Assembly: GCA_008931825.1 (NCBI GenBank)
Contig: QXVZ01005457.1
Span: 1-21,989, forward strand
Direction: 5' to 3'
Length of the DNA: 21,989 nt
Source: Phallusia fumigata
Lineage: Eukaryota; Chordata; Ascidiacea; Phlebobranchia; Ascidiidae
Below are positions 10,867 through 21,107 of this stretch, piece after piece. A program made the position numbers and the translations under genes. Each line of letters opens with the position of its first letter. The first letter of the stretch is position 1. Under the pieces are notes generated by a model that saw nothing but the letters and a program-made list of their open reading frames with translations, ran no database searches and was not told the DNA's origin.

Positions 10867-13800
10867 TTAAAAATTAGCTTCTTTGAAACCTTCGTTGTCC
10901 ACCCCGTTTTTGCCTCCCTGAAAAGCCACTGTGTTACTTCCTCGATCTTTGTCGTCTCCGCTTTCATCGTCAACTTGGTTGGGCGTTTTCCTTTCTAGAA
11001 ACTGGAAATATCGATGAATATGTATGGATGTATAGGTGTATAGGTATCGCACGCTTCAATGTCTTTTTGAGGCCTTGCGCTGGAAGTATTACTATCGCGA
11101 ATCTACATCGCACAGTCTACCTTAAGCTGCCTCTCCAAGGTTTGGGAATCTATTCTATATNCTGTGTTACTTCCTCGATCTTTGTCGTCTCCACTTTCAT
11201 CGTCAACTTGGTTGGGCGTTTTCCTTTCCAGAAACTGGAAATATCGATGATTATGTATGGATGTATAGGTATCGCACGCTTCAATGTCTTTTTGAGGCCT
11301 TGCGCTGGAAGTATTACTATCGCGAATCTACATCGCACAGTCTAACTCAAGCTGCCTCTCCAAGGTTTGGGAATCTATTCTATATTTTTGAGTTGTTTCG
11401 AACCTTTCGGACCAGATAAGGTTTAACTGACAACCAACACCAAACCTGATCAACACTTAAAACAACGGTTAGTCATGAAAAACAACATGGTCCGGGAATT
11501 AAACTCCAGCTTGTTTACGGGTGTTAGCCCCATCCCTAAAATAATTCTGATTTGGGCCTACTACTGTAGCCTATAATCACCTTTCGGTCGGTCGATACAA
11601 TTGCCAATGGAAAAGACCCAACATAACTTGATATTTGCCTCACCTCAACATAATAGTAGAGTGCTATGCCTAGGATGAGAACGGAAAGCATAATCCAGAG
11701 TTTGACCGAAACGCAGATGAAGTTCTGATATGCGAATGAGATCACGTATCCAATCGACTCCCAAAGTCGGTAGTTGGCGAAACTTGCTTCTTGGTTGGTT
11801 ACGAAAAGAACACCGTAGAGAGCTGTAACAAGTATTTATTGCATGCTATTTTAGGTTAATTTTCAACTGGTCATGGTAAGAATTAAAGCAAAAGCTAATC
11901 GAGGCATATCCCCATCTTTTACCGTAAAATTNAGAGCACCACTCAAGCCGATGGCTGTATATATTCCCATAAGTATGTAGATTGTAGAATTGGCCGGCCC
12001 TGAGCTATTAAGATCGCTCACTGGACATTCACTGCTGTTAAACTGGACCCTGGCAGCCGATAAGTCCCCCTGGCAATCGTTTTTGCCGCAGTTTTCTTCA
12101 ATGTATGTTTCGTTGTAACAGGTGGGAAATGCTGCAAAACATGACAAACTTTTTGTTTTCTGCTTTGTTTAAAAAGCACGGCATTGTATTACCGAGTTCG
12201 TCGATGACGTCAGCTGATAGGATAAAGGAAGAGATGAGGTTTCCAATGATCTGTGTCGTCTGGAAGAAAAGGAAGAAAATCCCGAAAAATCGGTTTACCA
12301 TTGTATCCGTTTTTTCATCCATTAGAAAGGCGTACCTGGATAAGTTTACCACAAAATGTTTACAAGCATGATGTAGATTATGATTAAAATGCCCTTTTTT
12401 GAAGTCAAATGATTAAAGTTGTCTAAAAAAAGGATATTTTTTTATCAATTAAACTTATCTCAGTTAAGGGTTAAATGCAGCCGCCTGAAACGTAAATGTG
12501 TTTTTCAACGATTTCAAGGCCTGAAAATTAAAACCATTTTAGACATTTTATCCAAGATCGAACATATAACGCATGTTTTTTTGTATTTCGATTACAAACC
12601 TTTTTGCACTAGTTGTAAGATAAGTGCATTTGGCCGACCATAGAGGGGCAGCAGAGAGTCCAACGAATATAGAGCTTGGTATTAGAGTTCCCCAGTGCGG
12701 GTAGAAATTGGCGAGAGGATAAGTGACGTAGCCGCAAATCGCTACAACGATCGTCCATTTGCAACCCAAAAAGTTGATTACTGCAAAAAAACACAAACGC
12801 TGTTGGAATATTAAATGACAGTGAATGTTTAACTGCCCGAAGGAGTGGTTCCCAACTGGGGAGGAATTCCTCACCAGGAAGGGGAGGAATTTCTACTTTA
12901 AACTTTAATTGTTCACTATAAATGTATGATTCTTGATAGGTAGACCAGTAATCCCAAACCTTTAAACATTACTTTATAGGCCTACCACTTCATGTCTAGG
13001 TGGGGAGGAATGCAAAGTTCTGTAGTAAGCAAAGGGGAAAATGCATGAAAAAAAGGTTGGGAACCACCAGTCCAAAGTAACTATGGCAATACCTAATCAT
13101 CGGTGAACATTTACGATGCCCCACAGGTCGTATTTATTTGTTTGCTGAAAGGCTAAACTGTGTTCGCCTTCTTCCACAACTTTATACCAGCTATTATCGA
13201 TTTACGTCGGTGTAAAACGGCGAAATCAAATATTCGTCACGCAGTCAGTCTTTCATTTATCTGTCAACACAAAGGCTTTGTCAGACTCGTAACTCGGTTA
13301 CTGTGGCAACAAGATAGTAAATATAGTTTTGTGAGAACGTTCGCTTTTGAATTAAGTTGAAAAAACGGGTAGTATTGACTTTCAGCATTCTTGACTAGCT
13401 TAGTTCTCTCGCGAGTATTGAGCCCCATTGTACGTATTTTTTTAAATTATTAGAGTTTAAGTAATGTAAATTTGGTGTTTGAGTGACGTTTTTCACCTTT
13501 TGACGATTTTACGAAGATTTTTGGGTCACTCCAGTGCTAAAAAGCCACTCCAATGTTAAAAGTAATCAAACAGCCTATGCCCGCCTGGCATCTACTAGGG
13601 GTGAAGAACAAGTACGAATCTTTTAAAATGCTCGGCTCTCCAAATACGTATTAGACAACAACGTCTTCCCAAAGTTTATGTCTTCCGACCCTCATCAGGT
13701 TGAGATAGCCCTGTGCATCATATAAATAAATGTATGTTTTGGCGCGTTTGATGGAGCGTCTTGGACATATAAGGAAGGAAAAACGAAACCTTTGAATGCC

Positions 13801-14178
13801 TTCTGGTTTAAACAAGCCTTACCGTACGTAGGAAGAAACAATGCTGAAATGATTAGTGAGGCGTAAATGATAGCTAGGGAAGCTGTCCCAAGTCCATCCT
13901 CCGAGTTAAGACTTGATTGAAGGGCGGAAGCGCCGTTAAAAGCCGTGAAGTTGCCGACAAATGAGATGCAGATAAGGATCAGGTTCTTCCAAAGCTTTAC
14001 AATCTCTTTCCTTGCAAAAATTTACAAAATACAACTTTAAAAAAGTTAAACGCTTTTGGCTTTGATCAACCTTATCGTACTTTTTGCGTATAGGATCATT
14101 TTTAATGTTTGTTAGCTCTTCAATGTCCCCATCCCACTTTGTGTCCTCCCCGATGTCGCTCGAAATACTTTCGCTCAT
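10867..14178 (-). CDS. unc93a: UNC93A-like membrane protein, copy A, missing middle exons at an assembly join
   Basis: MFS-like multi-span protein of the UNC93 family. Exons: 1, 14178-14081; 2, 14010-13823; 3, 12780-12600; 4, 12335-12193; 5, 12131-11933 (cut by N at 11932); 9, 11822-11644; 10, 11001-10867 (TAA). Exons are numbered by the 10-exon model obtained with copy B. The N-terminus is cytosolic (KWDGDIEELTNIKNDP). Membrane spans include LILICISFVGNFTAF, TIVVAICGYVTYPLANF and FFGIFFLFFQTTQIIGNLI. The family signature is AAPLWSAKCTYLT. Exon 5 encodes an extracellular loop with four cysteines and N-glycosylation sequons (NET, NSS, NSS, NST). Exon 9 reads ALYGVLFVTNQEASFANYR. The C-tail ends NGVDNEGFKEANF. 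Exons 6-8 are absent: only about 110 bp separate the N from exon 9. Either they lie in an unassembled gap or this copy is deleted. UNC93A's function is poorly known; relatives act in K+ channel regulation (UNC-93) and TLR trafficking (UNC93B1). Confidence 0.88.
10929..11385. repeat. Near-identical 224-232 bp direct repeat across a single N, probable unmerged allelic overlap
   Basis: Block 10929-11160 and block 11162-11385 differ by about five substitutions and one 8-bp indel (GTGTATAG present only in the first). A lone N at 11161 separates them. The repeated segment includes the 5' part of copy A's last exon: the second block carries 11234-11162 of that exon, then breaks off. This looks like two haplotype contig ends placed side by side rather than a biological duplication. 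Confidence 0.85.
12844..13070. repeat. hAT-like MITE in intron 2 of copy A
   Basis: Terminal inverted repeats are AGTGGTTCCCAAC at the left and GGTTGGGAACCACC at the right, about 227 bp apart. Internal GGGGAGGAAT words recur. It is related to the element at 6004-6119. Family assignment rests on TIR resemblance to hAT-Charlie-type ends; target duplications are not clear. Confidence 0.6.
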
Positions 14179-14528
14179 ATTATTAGTAAAGTTAAAACAA
14201 AACCAAGATTCGTCTGTAAGAAAAAAGATTGTTGTGATGCGAGTACTTGGGATAATGCTCGCTTACAATTTTCAACCAATGATGACAAGTATGATGATTT
14301 TCATAAAGCTTAACCAACGAAGCGTTCTTGGCACTCAACTAATAGTAAACAAGCGAACAATAAAAGAATAAGAATGGCTAGAAGAACTTCCACGTAATGT
14401 TGCTAACCTTCAAGCTATACACTACATTGATGTCTCAAGCTATGATACCTAAAAAGAAACTCGTGGTTCACAATTGAAGTAATCTTGTAAAATGAAAGGT
14501 AAACCTATGCCCAACGAGCTTAAGAAGC

Positions 14529-14565
14529 CGTTTTATGGCCGTAAAAATAAAACCAATCGTTAAAC
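14529..14565 (-). promoter_or_regulatory. Conserved upstream block of copy A (counterpart at 19150-19187)
   Basis: On the - strand both copies contain TTTAACGATTG followed by an AT-rich stretch and GCCATAAAA. In copy B the AT-rich part reads TTTATTTATATAG, a possible TATA-like element. Conservation between diverged duplicates suggests, but does not prove, a promoter element. Confidence 0.4.
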
Positions 14566-14640
14566 TCCGTGCGGACACTGACTCTTCATGTGAAGTGAAA
14601 ACTAATGGTTGCTGTGTTTACAAACTTTAATCTTTTGACC

Positions 14641-14700
14641 TGTCTGTGGATGCGATGAAGCTATTAGATTTTTTAAAGTCCAATCAATTTTTAAATTTCA
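14641..14700 (+). pseudogene. Fossil of the last PEX7 exon
   Basis: Aligned without gaps to 9851-9910 of PEX7, about 44 of 60 bases match, starting TGTCTGTGGATGCGATGAAG. The translation VCGCDEAIRFFKVQSI corresponds to [16 protein letters not shown] of PEX7. The WD-core Trp is replaced by Cys, and the original stop is gone. There is no upstream PEX7 exon and no splice acceptor context, so it is a non-functional leftover of the duplication that produced the UNC93A-like array. Confidence 0.85.
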
Positions 14701-15189
14701 AATCGAGCATTTTAAACTGATGACTTTGACTTGTCGAATTGTTCCTTCTGCTTGAAATGTATTGTGTAAAATGGAATGTAAGAGCATTGTTTGCATTTGG
14801 AGTACAGTTGATCTGTCCAGTTATCAACACTTCTGGACCAATTGATTTTTTTCTTCAGTGATAGTTCGAAATTGTTGAATGCAAATTGGGGATACATTTT
14901 CTTTGGGTAAGGTGTGGAACGCCAAATCTTATTACACTTTGTATTGCTTCTTTTTTATTTTGGCCTAAACCTTCCTTAAGAACTAAACAACACACCCGCT
15001 TTCACAGGATCTGTTTTTGTAGGCAAAGGTCAGTCAACACACAAATGAAGATATTGTGTACTTTTAACTAGCAAATCCTATTTTCCTGGTGACAAAGGGC
15101 ACAACCCTTCACTCGAAATTTACAGTATGAAGTAAACACAGAACTTTTTTTTGGTAAAATCCAAATTATTTTTGAGCAAAAAAGATATT

Positions 15190-15195
15190 TTTATT
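15190..15195 (-). terminator. Poly(A) signal of UNC93A-like copy B
   Basis: Canonical AATAAA on the - strand, about 100 bp past the TAA at 15294-15296. Confidence 0.6.
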
Positions 15196-15293
15196 GAAAA
15201 CAGTATATACAAGCTTGCATTAGACGGTACATTTTGATTCCGGAAAAGCACTGGCAATTATAAATGTACGGTTCTTATAGATAGTACCGATAC

Positions 15294-18200
15294 TTAAAAT
15301 TGGACATCTTCAAAACCCTCATTGTCAACCCCGTTGCTCTTGAAGGATGACCCTTCGAAAGCTACAGCGTTGTTTTCATGGCCTTCAGCGCTTTTGTCGA
15401 CTTGATTTCTCTTCCATTCCTTAAACTAAAAATTGGACAAGTATATAAGTATTGCACTCTTGAACATCAAATTGTATGTGCCTTGTTCGGCGTGAGAAGT
15501 TTTATTGTTGCATAGTTCTTACAGGCGAATACAAAATTGTCTTCTAGTCCTTGGAATCAAGTCCAAAAGTTTTTTTGGTACATATGTGTTTGCTTGTTTT
15601 CGAACCAGTTGCACCTGTGGATAAGACTTGTCTGGCAACTACGCGCAAATATTTAAGTTATTTTTTAAAACCATGCATGTAGACTTTGATATATCGTTGT
15701 TTGTTTGGTTGCAGGCTACGCTTTGTTACGGATGTTATCCCCTTCCAAAATTCTGTCATCAAACGACCTTGCATTACAAATGTTTTCAGTCGGTCAGTAC
15801 AATTGGTAACACGCAGAAATGACTAAAATCGAAAAGTATTACTCACCTCAACAATGTAATAGAGTGCCATGCCGAGGATGAGGACAGCGAGAATGACCCA
15901 GAGTTTGATCGACACGCAGATGAAGCTTTGATATCCGAATGAGATCACGAACCCAATTGACTCCCAAAGTCGGTAGTTGGCAAAACTTGCTTCTTGGTTG
16001 GTCAGGAAAATTACACCGTAGAGAGCTGTAACACAACAAACCTATAACGATCCGCTCTCTATGAAAAGAGAAGTTTTATTATCAGCGGGCTATCGTAAAT
16101 ACCAAAATCGGTCAAGGGTCACAGTCAATAAAACATCATTATCACAGTTTGTAGCACATAATATCATTTTGCTTGGATCATTTTACGTAAACTTGCAGTA
16201 CATTGGTAATTTACCGTTAAGCTGGGTCTGCCACACCGCGTCTGCGACTCCCCACAAAGCAGGAAGTACAAAGAAGAGCGCCACGTCGTTGGGATATGGC
16301 AACCACACCTAGAATATGACATGCTAAAATTGTCGCTTGTTTGTTTGATTTATTGTTATCCTTCCCTTCTTAATGGGCTTGAACTCCATTCAGCTTACCT
16401 GGAAGGTGATGATGAGGGCAAGATTAATAATAGCAGCTCCAGTGAACAAAGGCAACCTCCTCACGTATTTTTCAGCTCCACCAAATAGCAAAGAAAAAAC
16501 AGCATCGCAAGCCCCGTAGCAAATCAACACGAAACCAACCCAGTTCACACCGAGAGGGCAAGTGATAAATGACTGAAAATGGCAGGGACATTTATAAGTT
16601 GACCTTAGAATGTGGTTATAGGTATCGACATGAAACCAACCCAGTTCATAGCGAGAGGAAAAGTCACAAATGACTACAAAGGAGTGGAAATTTGTTACCG
16701 ACAGGTAACGCCTCACTTGTTGTTAACCACAAAGTATTTTGTTTTAGTGTCACTGGTAAGCGTTTAAATCCCAATGCATGTAAAACCAAGAAACCAAGCA
16801 GCATTACCCTCGTATAGTCTCCAGTAAGAAAAGCTTGCTCAAATCCACTGTACATCGTGATGGGAATTAGCAGCAGTTGTCGTTTATCCTTCATGTGCTT
16901 GAAGGTAGCAATGAACAGAGCAAAAGGTCCACGGGTTTCCTGAGCTCTGCAAGATATGTTGGTACCACTAAGCATTTAAAGGCACAAAATATTTACTTTA
17001 TGGTGGCGATCAGTAAAGCAAACGGACCACCAGTTTCTTCCTCATTACACAGTGAAAAGTTGGTAAGCGGAAAAAAATAACAACTTGACTGTCACCTTAT
17101 TCGAATCGGATCAACTGCAAGAGCCATCAAAAGAGCACCACTCAAGCCGATGGCTGTATATATTCCCATAAGTATGTAAATTGTGGAATCGTCCGGTCCC
17201 GAGCTATTGAGTTCGCTCACTGGACATTCACTGCTGTTAAACCGGACTCTGGCAGCCGCAAAATCCCCCTGGCAGTCATTTTTGCCGCAGTTTTCTTTAA
17301 TGTATGTCTCGTTGAAGCAAGTTGGAAATTCNGACTTGTATTTATTTGTCCCCCCCCCCTATTTTTTTGTTTCGATAGTTTTAAAAAAATGTTACGGATT
17401 TAAGGATGGAACCAAAATCCTGTTTAACAGTTCAAAGCGGGTTCAAATCTGGTTTACTGTTGCAATAAAACAATTTTAGCACTTTTTAAATGCTTTTGCA
17501 ACAACGAGACGAACGCAAACAGTTTTAACGGCGTTTCAAGACCGTCTCAGCCGAAATGTAACCCATTTTTTGCGACATAAAATATTTGCATTGTGACGTC
17601 ACAACTTTCAATATGAGAACGAAAGTCCCCCCCCCAACAATTTCCATGGATCTGAGCCACTGCTCACAGATCATGGTCTTTTGGGCCTTTATGATATATA
17701 TTTACTACTATGTTGTGGAATTATATGCTCAACAATTCTCTTTAACGTGTTGTAGAAGTTTTTAGCTCCTAATAACAATCAAAAACGAACGTCATTAAAC
17801 AAAGAGCGCAAATTGGGTCTTTTGCTGGGCGTGCAAAAAAACATTTTTAAATGAAGAAAGTGAAAAAAAATTCTTCTTTTGGCTAGAGCCAGCTTTTTGG
17901 AACTCATAAGGATTGTTTTGCAAATTTTAAAACATATAAAATATTTGGTTTATATTAAACAAAGTTATGCTTTACGTTTGTTTGTGAATATTTACGTTCC
18001 CTGGCTTTTTAACACATTCGATCCCGAGATTCTTTACACACAATCTTAGTACTGTGCTTCATGTTAGTTTCGTCTTATAATATTAATTGCAGAATGGATA
18101 AAAAAGGATCGACGTAGGAAGACGACAACAGGGCCTGATTAACAGAGAAACGCGTACCGTAGGTGGGAAGGAACATCGCTGAAATGATGAGTGTGCCGTA

Positions 18201-18487
18201 AATAACTGCAAGAGAAGCTGTCCCAAGTCCTTGGTCTGAGTTAAGACTTGATTGTAGAGCTGAGGCACCGTTAAAAGCCGTAAAGTTTCCGACAAACGAA
18301 ATGCAGATGAGGATGAGATTCTTCCAGATTTTTCTAATCTCTTTTCTAAACAAAACTTCATGTTTTCGAAGAACTGTTAAATAGTTAAAACATTTTCGTA
18401 CTTTTTGCGTGTAGGATCATTTTTAATCTCGGTCAACACTTCAATGTCCCCATCCCACTTTTGGCCCTCCTCTGTGTTATCTCCCAT
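15294..18487 (-). CDS. unc93a: UNC93A-like membrane protein, copy B, missing exons 3-4 at an assembly join
   Basis: Exons: 1, 18487-18402; 2, 18345-18158; 5, 17330-17096; 6, 16946-16808; 7, 16572-16399; 8, 16308-16215; 9, 16025-15847; 10, 15425-15294 (TAA). Phases agree wherever exons adjoin. Exon 1 reads MGDNTEEGQKWDGDIEVL. Exon 5 has the cysteine-rich, glycosylated loop and a span ending SGALLMALAVDPIRIR. Exon 6 has MKDKRQLLLIPITMYSGF and GDYTR. Exon 7 has GVNWVGFVLICYGACDAVF. Exon 8 has LPALWGVADAVWQTQLN. Exon 9 has ALYGVIFLTNQEASFANYR, all matching human UNC93A in order. Exons 3-4, present in copy A, are absent from 17333-18157; N17332 falls two bases before the exon 5 acceptor boundary. 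Partial duplicates of the starts of exons 6 and 7 lie in the introns. Probably a functional gene with a gap; as written it is incomplete. Confidence 0.88.
16620..16673 (-). pseudogene. Partial duplicate of exon 7 start (exon 7') in copy B
   Basis: Directly after a TTTGTAG acceptor the - strand reads SFVTFPLAMNWVGFM, against SFITCPLGVNWVGFV in exon 7. About 43 of 51 bases match. It ends without a donor and runs into a stop shortly after. It lies 101 bp upstream of exon 7. Confidence 0.8.
16997..17040 (-). pseudogene. Partial duplicate of exon 6 start (exon 6') in copy B
   Basis: The frame EETGGPFALLIATIK parallels QETRGPFALFIATFK of exon 6, about 98 bp downstream on the - strand. About 26 of 36 bases match in the best part, with most changes at silent positions. 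A GTAAAT donor-like site follows at 16996, but the possible acceptors give a phase that does not fit exon 5. Confidence 0.7.
17551..17665. repeat. Dispersed repeat, copy 1
   Basis: This segment matches 21108-21265 on the same strand: CCGAAATGTA, then GACATAAAA, then TTGTGACGTCA, then GAAAGTC with a run of C, then AATTT..ATGGAT. It lies between exons 2 and 5 of copy B. No coding capacity; the class is unknown. Confidence 0.65.
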
Positions 18488-19690
18488 TTTGTTAAAAGCG
18501 AAGTCAAAAAAACTACTTACAACACTCTGTAAAAAAAATTAAAGTCATGATGAAGGTGCATATGAAATAAGACCGGGGATAATTTGTTTGCACAAACAAT
18601 TGCTTAAAGTTTGTCGGCATACGATTAGCAGTAGGCAGAGCAATAACGCAATGAAAACGTTTATCATGCAAAACTGGTATCTTGAGGGAAAGTGATCAAA
18701 TCCTCTCGGACGATGCATTTCTTGCAAGACTAGCACAACTAACTCATCCTCGTCTTAACAATAGTTTATTTTCAACAAAGCTCAACTAACAAAACGTTCT
18801 TAACCGTCAAGTAAAAGCAAACACAGTGCTATTGAAGAAAAACCATGACAAAGCCTTTCATGTTTGTACCGACAGCAACGTGACAAAAACAAGTAGTCTA
18901 CTTCAAAGGGTAAACCTTTAAGCTGTACACTTAAAAGAAACTGAAAAGTGACTACGTGATGCTAACTTTTATATGTGCGCCTTGCAAGGATCATAAAAAT
19001 CCTACAATAGTGAACAGCTTTAACTTTCATTGTAGTCTGAGCTATAAACCAACCAACTTGCTGTTCACAGCTAAAGCAGTGTATCATGACGGAATTTATG
19101 GCAACGAAAGGTAAATCTTTGCACAACAAACTGTACTGGAGTGTTAAAAGCATTTTATGGCTATATAAATAAATTCAATCGTTAAATTTAAGGCGGATAC
19201 TTAGTGAACTTCAATTAAACTGAAAATGAATAGGTTGTTGTTTTCAAATGGTTATGTGGTTGCATACTTCAGTCTTCTGTAACAATTTCGCATTTAAAGC
19301 TACGGGAAATAGTAATCCTGAGCCTTCGTGTACTCAGTAGCTTATAATTAACCAGATCCCGACGTTGTCGCAATTATGCGGTCTTTTGCAAAGTGTGTTG
19401 ACATGTTTACAAACGCTTGATAGCAACATTTGTACTCGTTTGGCAAATTAACTTTGTACTCGGGAGTTCTTTGCAAAAGTATTGGGTGTATTTTGCCTAA
19501 ATTGCCACGCTTAGTCAGGTATGTTCACAAAACCGCTTCTTATTCTTTTATCAACATAAATCATTTATGCAATGACATTTATGTTATTTTTTGAGTTAAA
19601 TTACACTTTAAGTTGGTTTTCTCATTCTGTAGGTACCGATAAAATTTCAGCCAGAAGTTCATTGATCCACAAAATAAGACTGCTGAAAAC

Positions 19691-20283
19691 ATGCAGCGTC
19701 GCCGTTACTGTTGTTGCAACGTCCGAAACAAATTGCGTGGGTCGTTAAGCTTTTCCACCGTAGTAACAAGTACTGCCTCTAACGAAACTCTTAAATATTG
19801 CCAAAGCGCGATGTTTTATCACGCAAGTATAGAACCTGGACCGGCATTAGATTGCGTGCATTTGTTGCGCCTGCGCTACAGCACCTTCACATTGCTTTGT
19901 TTCAAGGTAAACATTGTGGTATTTTTTTACAATGAGATGAAGACAAAGCGAAACGTCAAATGCCATTAAATTAAGTGTCTATTTGGTTGTTTTCTGAACA
20001 AATCATAAACTTTGCCAATAGGAAACATTAATTTACCCATCGACTTTTTGTTTTCGGTTTGTCTGCCAAATTTGCATTTTACCGACATTCGAAAGTGCTA
20101 ACTAAAGCCAATGCAAAACACTTCAACTTTTTAATCTGTTTCCAGTGGTCGTTACGCCGCGTAGAACATTTTCTGCCGCAGTCGTTAAAAAGAACCATTA
20201 TTGACACAAGGGGAGTAACCAGCGTTTTACAAATCACCACAACAATGGGAACGAAAGTTCAGTGCCGCCTGTTACCGGGTTAA
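19691..20283 (+). CDS. Candidate two-exon ORF, unrecognised product
   Basis: Exon 1, 19691-19906 (ATG, 72 codons, donor AAG|GTAAAC), could join exon 2, 20146-20283, through a good acceptor (TTTTTAATCTGTTTCCAG) in phase 0, ending at TAA. The result is 117 aa: a basic, cysteine-rich start MQRRRYCCCNVRNKLRG and an end with TTTMGTKVQCRLLPG. I recognise no domain. A further open stretch from about 20420 (MTLKQAIAVLVKYLMNVG) and AATAAA at 20891-20896 follow on the same strand. It may be a lineage-specific gene, a non-coding RNA or chance. Confidence 0.25.
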
Positions 20284-21107
20284 TAGCCAAGAAAATCGAC
20301 AAGTTAGAGCGTCGAAAAGCACCTTGAAACAACCTTCATTTCCCATAACCTACTAAAACAAGCACTAAAACACAGCTAAACATTCGTTTATTTAGTGGGA
20401 GCGAAACTTGCGTTTTACCTTGATGACACTCAAACAAGCGATTGCTGTATTGGTTAAGTATCTGATGAACGTCGGTTGTATCAAGCCAACTGCAGATCTA
20501 ATAAATTCTTTCCTGTTACCAGTAATCAACGCAAACCAACTCGTTTTCAACGACCTTGAGGCACACTTAAGTGCCGATAATACAAACAACATCCCTTGTC
20601 ACTGAACCGTTGGAACGAGGATCGGTAGTGCGTGTTGTTGTGCCTATGGGTTCACTGGGGGCACGGCGAAGGCCCTTGTTTAAATATTTGTTGTTTCGAG
20701 AGTTTGCGGTGTAAATACATTAGAAAACAAGTATTAGCTACTTTTTGAGAACATTCCTCACTTTTCGGTAAGTTTATAAGTGTACAAGTCAGTCAAGCAA
20801 CTATGGCTACCTTTTACATTTGGTGCCTGTGACATACGATGTGCATGTGTCAGTTTGGCTTTTGGAACCCGACCTTCAATTGTTTAACTGAATAAAGCCT
20901 AAAACATTTGAGTGTAATACTTCGCATACAAAAGTCAAATCTACTGGGCTCCTACGAATTTCTGGGAATCTCCCACTCCCACATGACCAAATTGTCCAGT
21001 GCATAACCATTACAAAAAAAGTTTAGCTAACCGGGATTTGATGTAGTGTAGGGACACGGATCGCAAATCCCGGGATATAGGAATTTTGGCCGGAAGAGAC
21101 TTTTTAC

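Larger units (their letters stand above)
14179..15293. other. Intergenic region between copies A and B, built from duplicated flanks
   Basis: From left to right: 14179-14620 is the upstream region of copy A and matches 18488-19260 upstream of copy B. Next, 14641-14700 is the fossil PEX7 exon. Then 14701-15189 resembles the PEX7 downstream flank, best at 15024-15100. AATAAA on the - strand at 15190-15195 is the poly(A) signal of copy B. No intact gene is present. Confidence 0.7.

Noticed and set aside
13936..14178. 80-codon frame from the copy A start continuing past exon 1
   Set aside because: After the GTACGA donor it reads intron and then exon 2 out of frame (KALEEPDPYLHL); exon 2 in the correct frame gives the UNC93 sequence.
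16390..16716. 108-codon frame running through the intron into exon 7 of copy B
   Set aside because: The upstream part is intron plus exon 7' in a shifted frame; the TTTTCAG acceptor at 16573 gives the conserved protein start SFITCPLG.
17430..17455. GGGTTCAAATCTGG, a tRNA B-box-like word
   Set aside because: No matching A box, acceptor stem or cloverleaf could be built around it.
20392..20605. Overlapping open frames on both strands
   Set aside because: Neither has a recognisable domain or a clear acceptor, and mirrored openness is common by chance; mentioned only within the 19691-20896 candidate.
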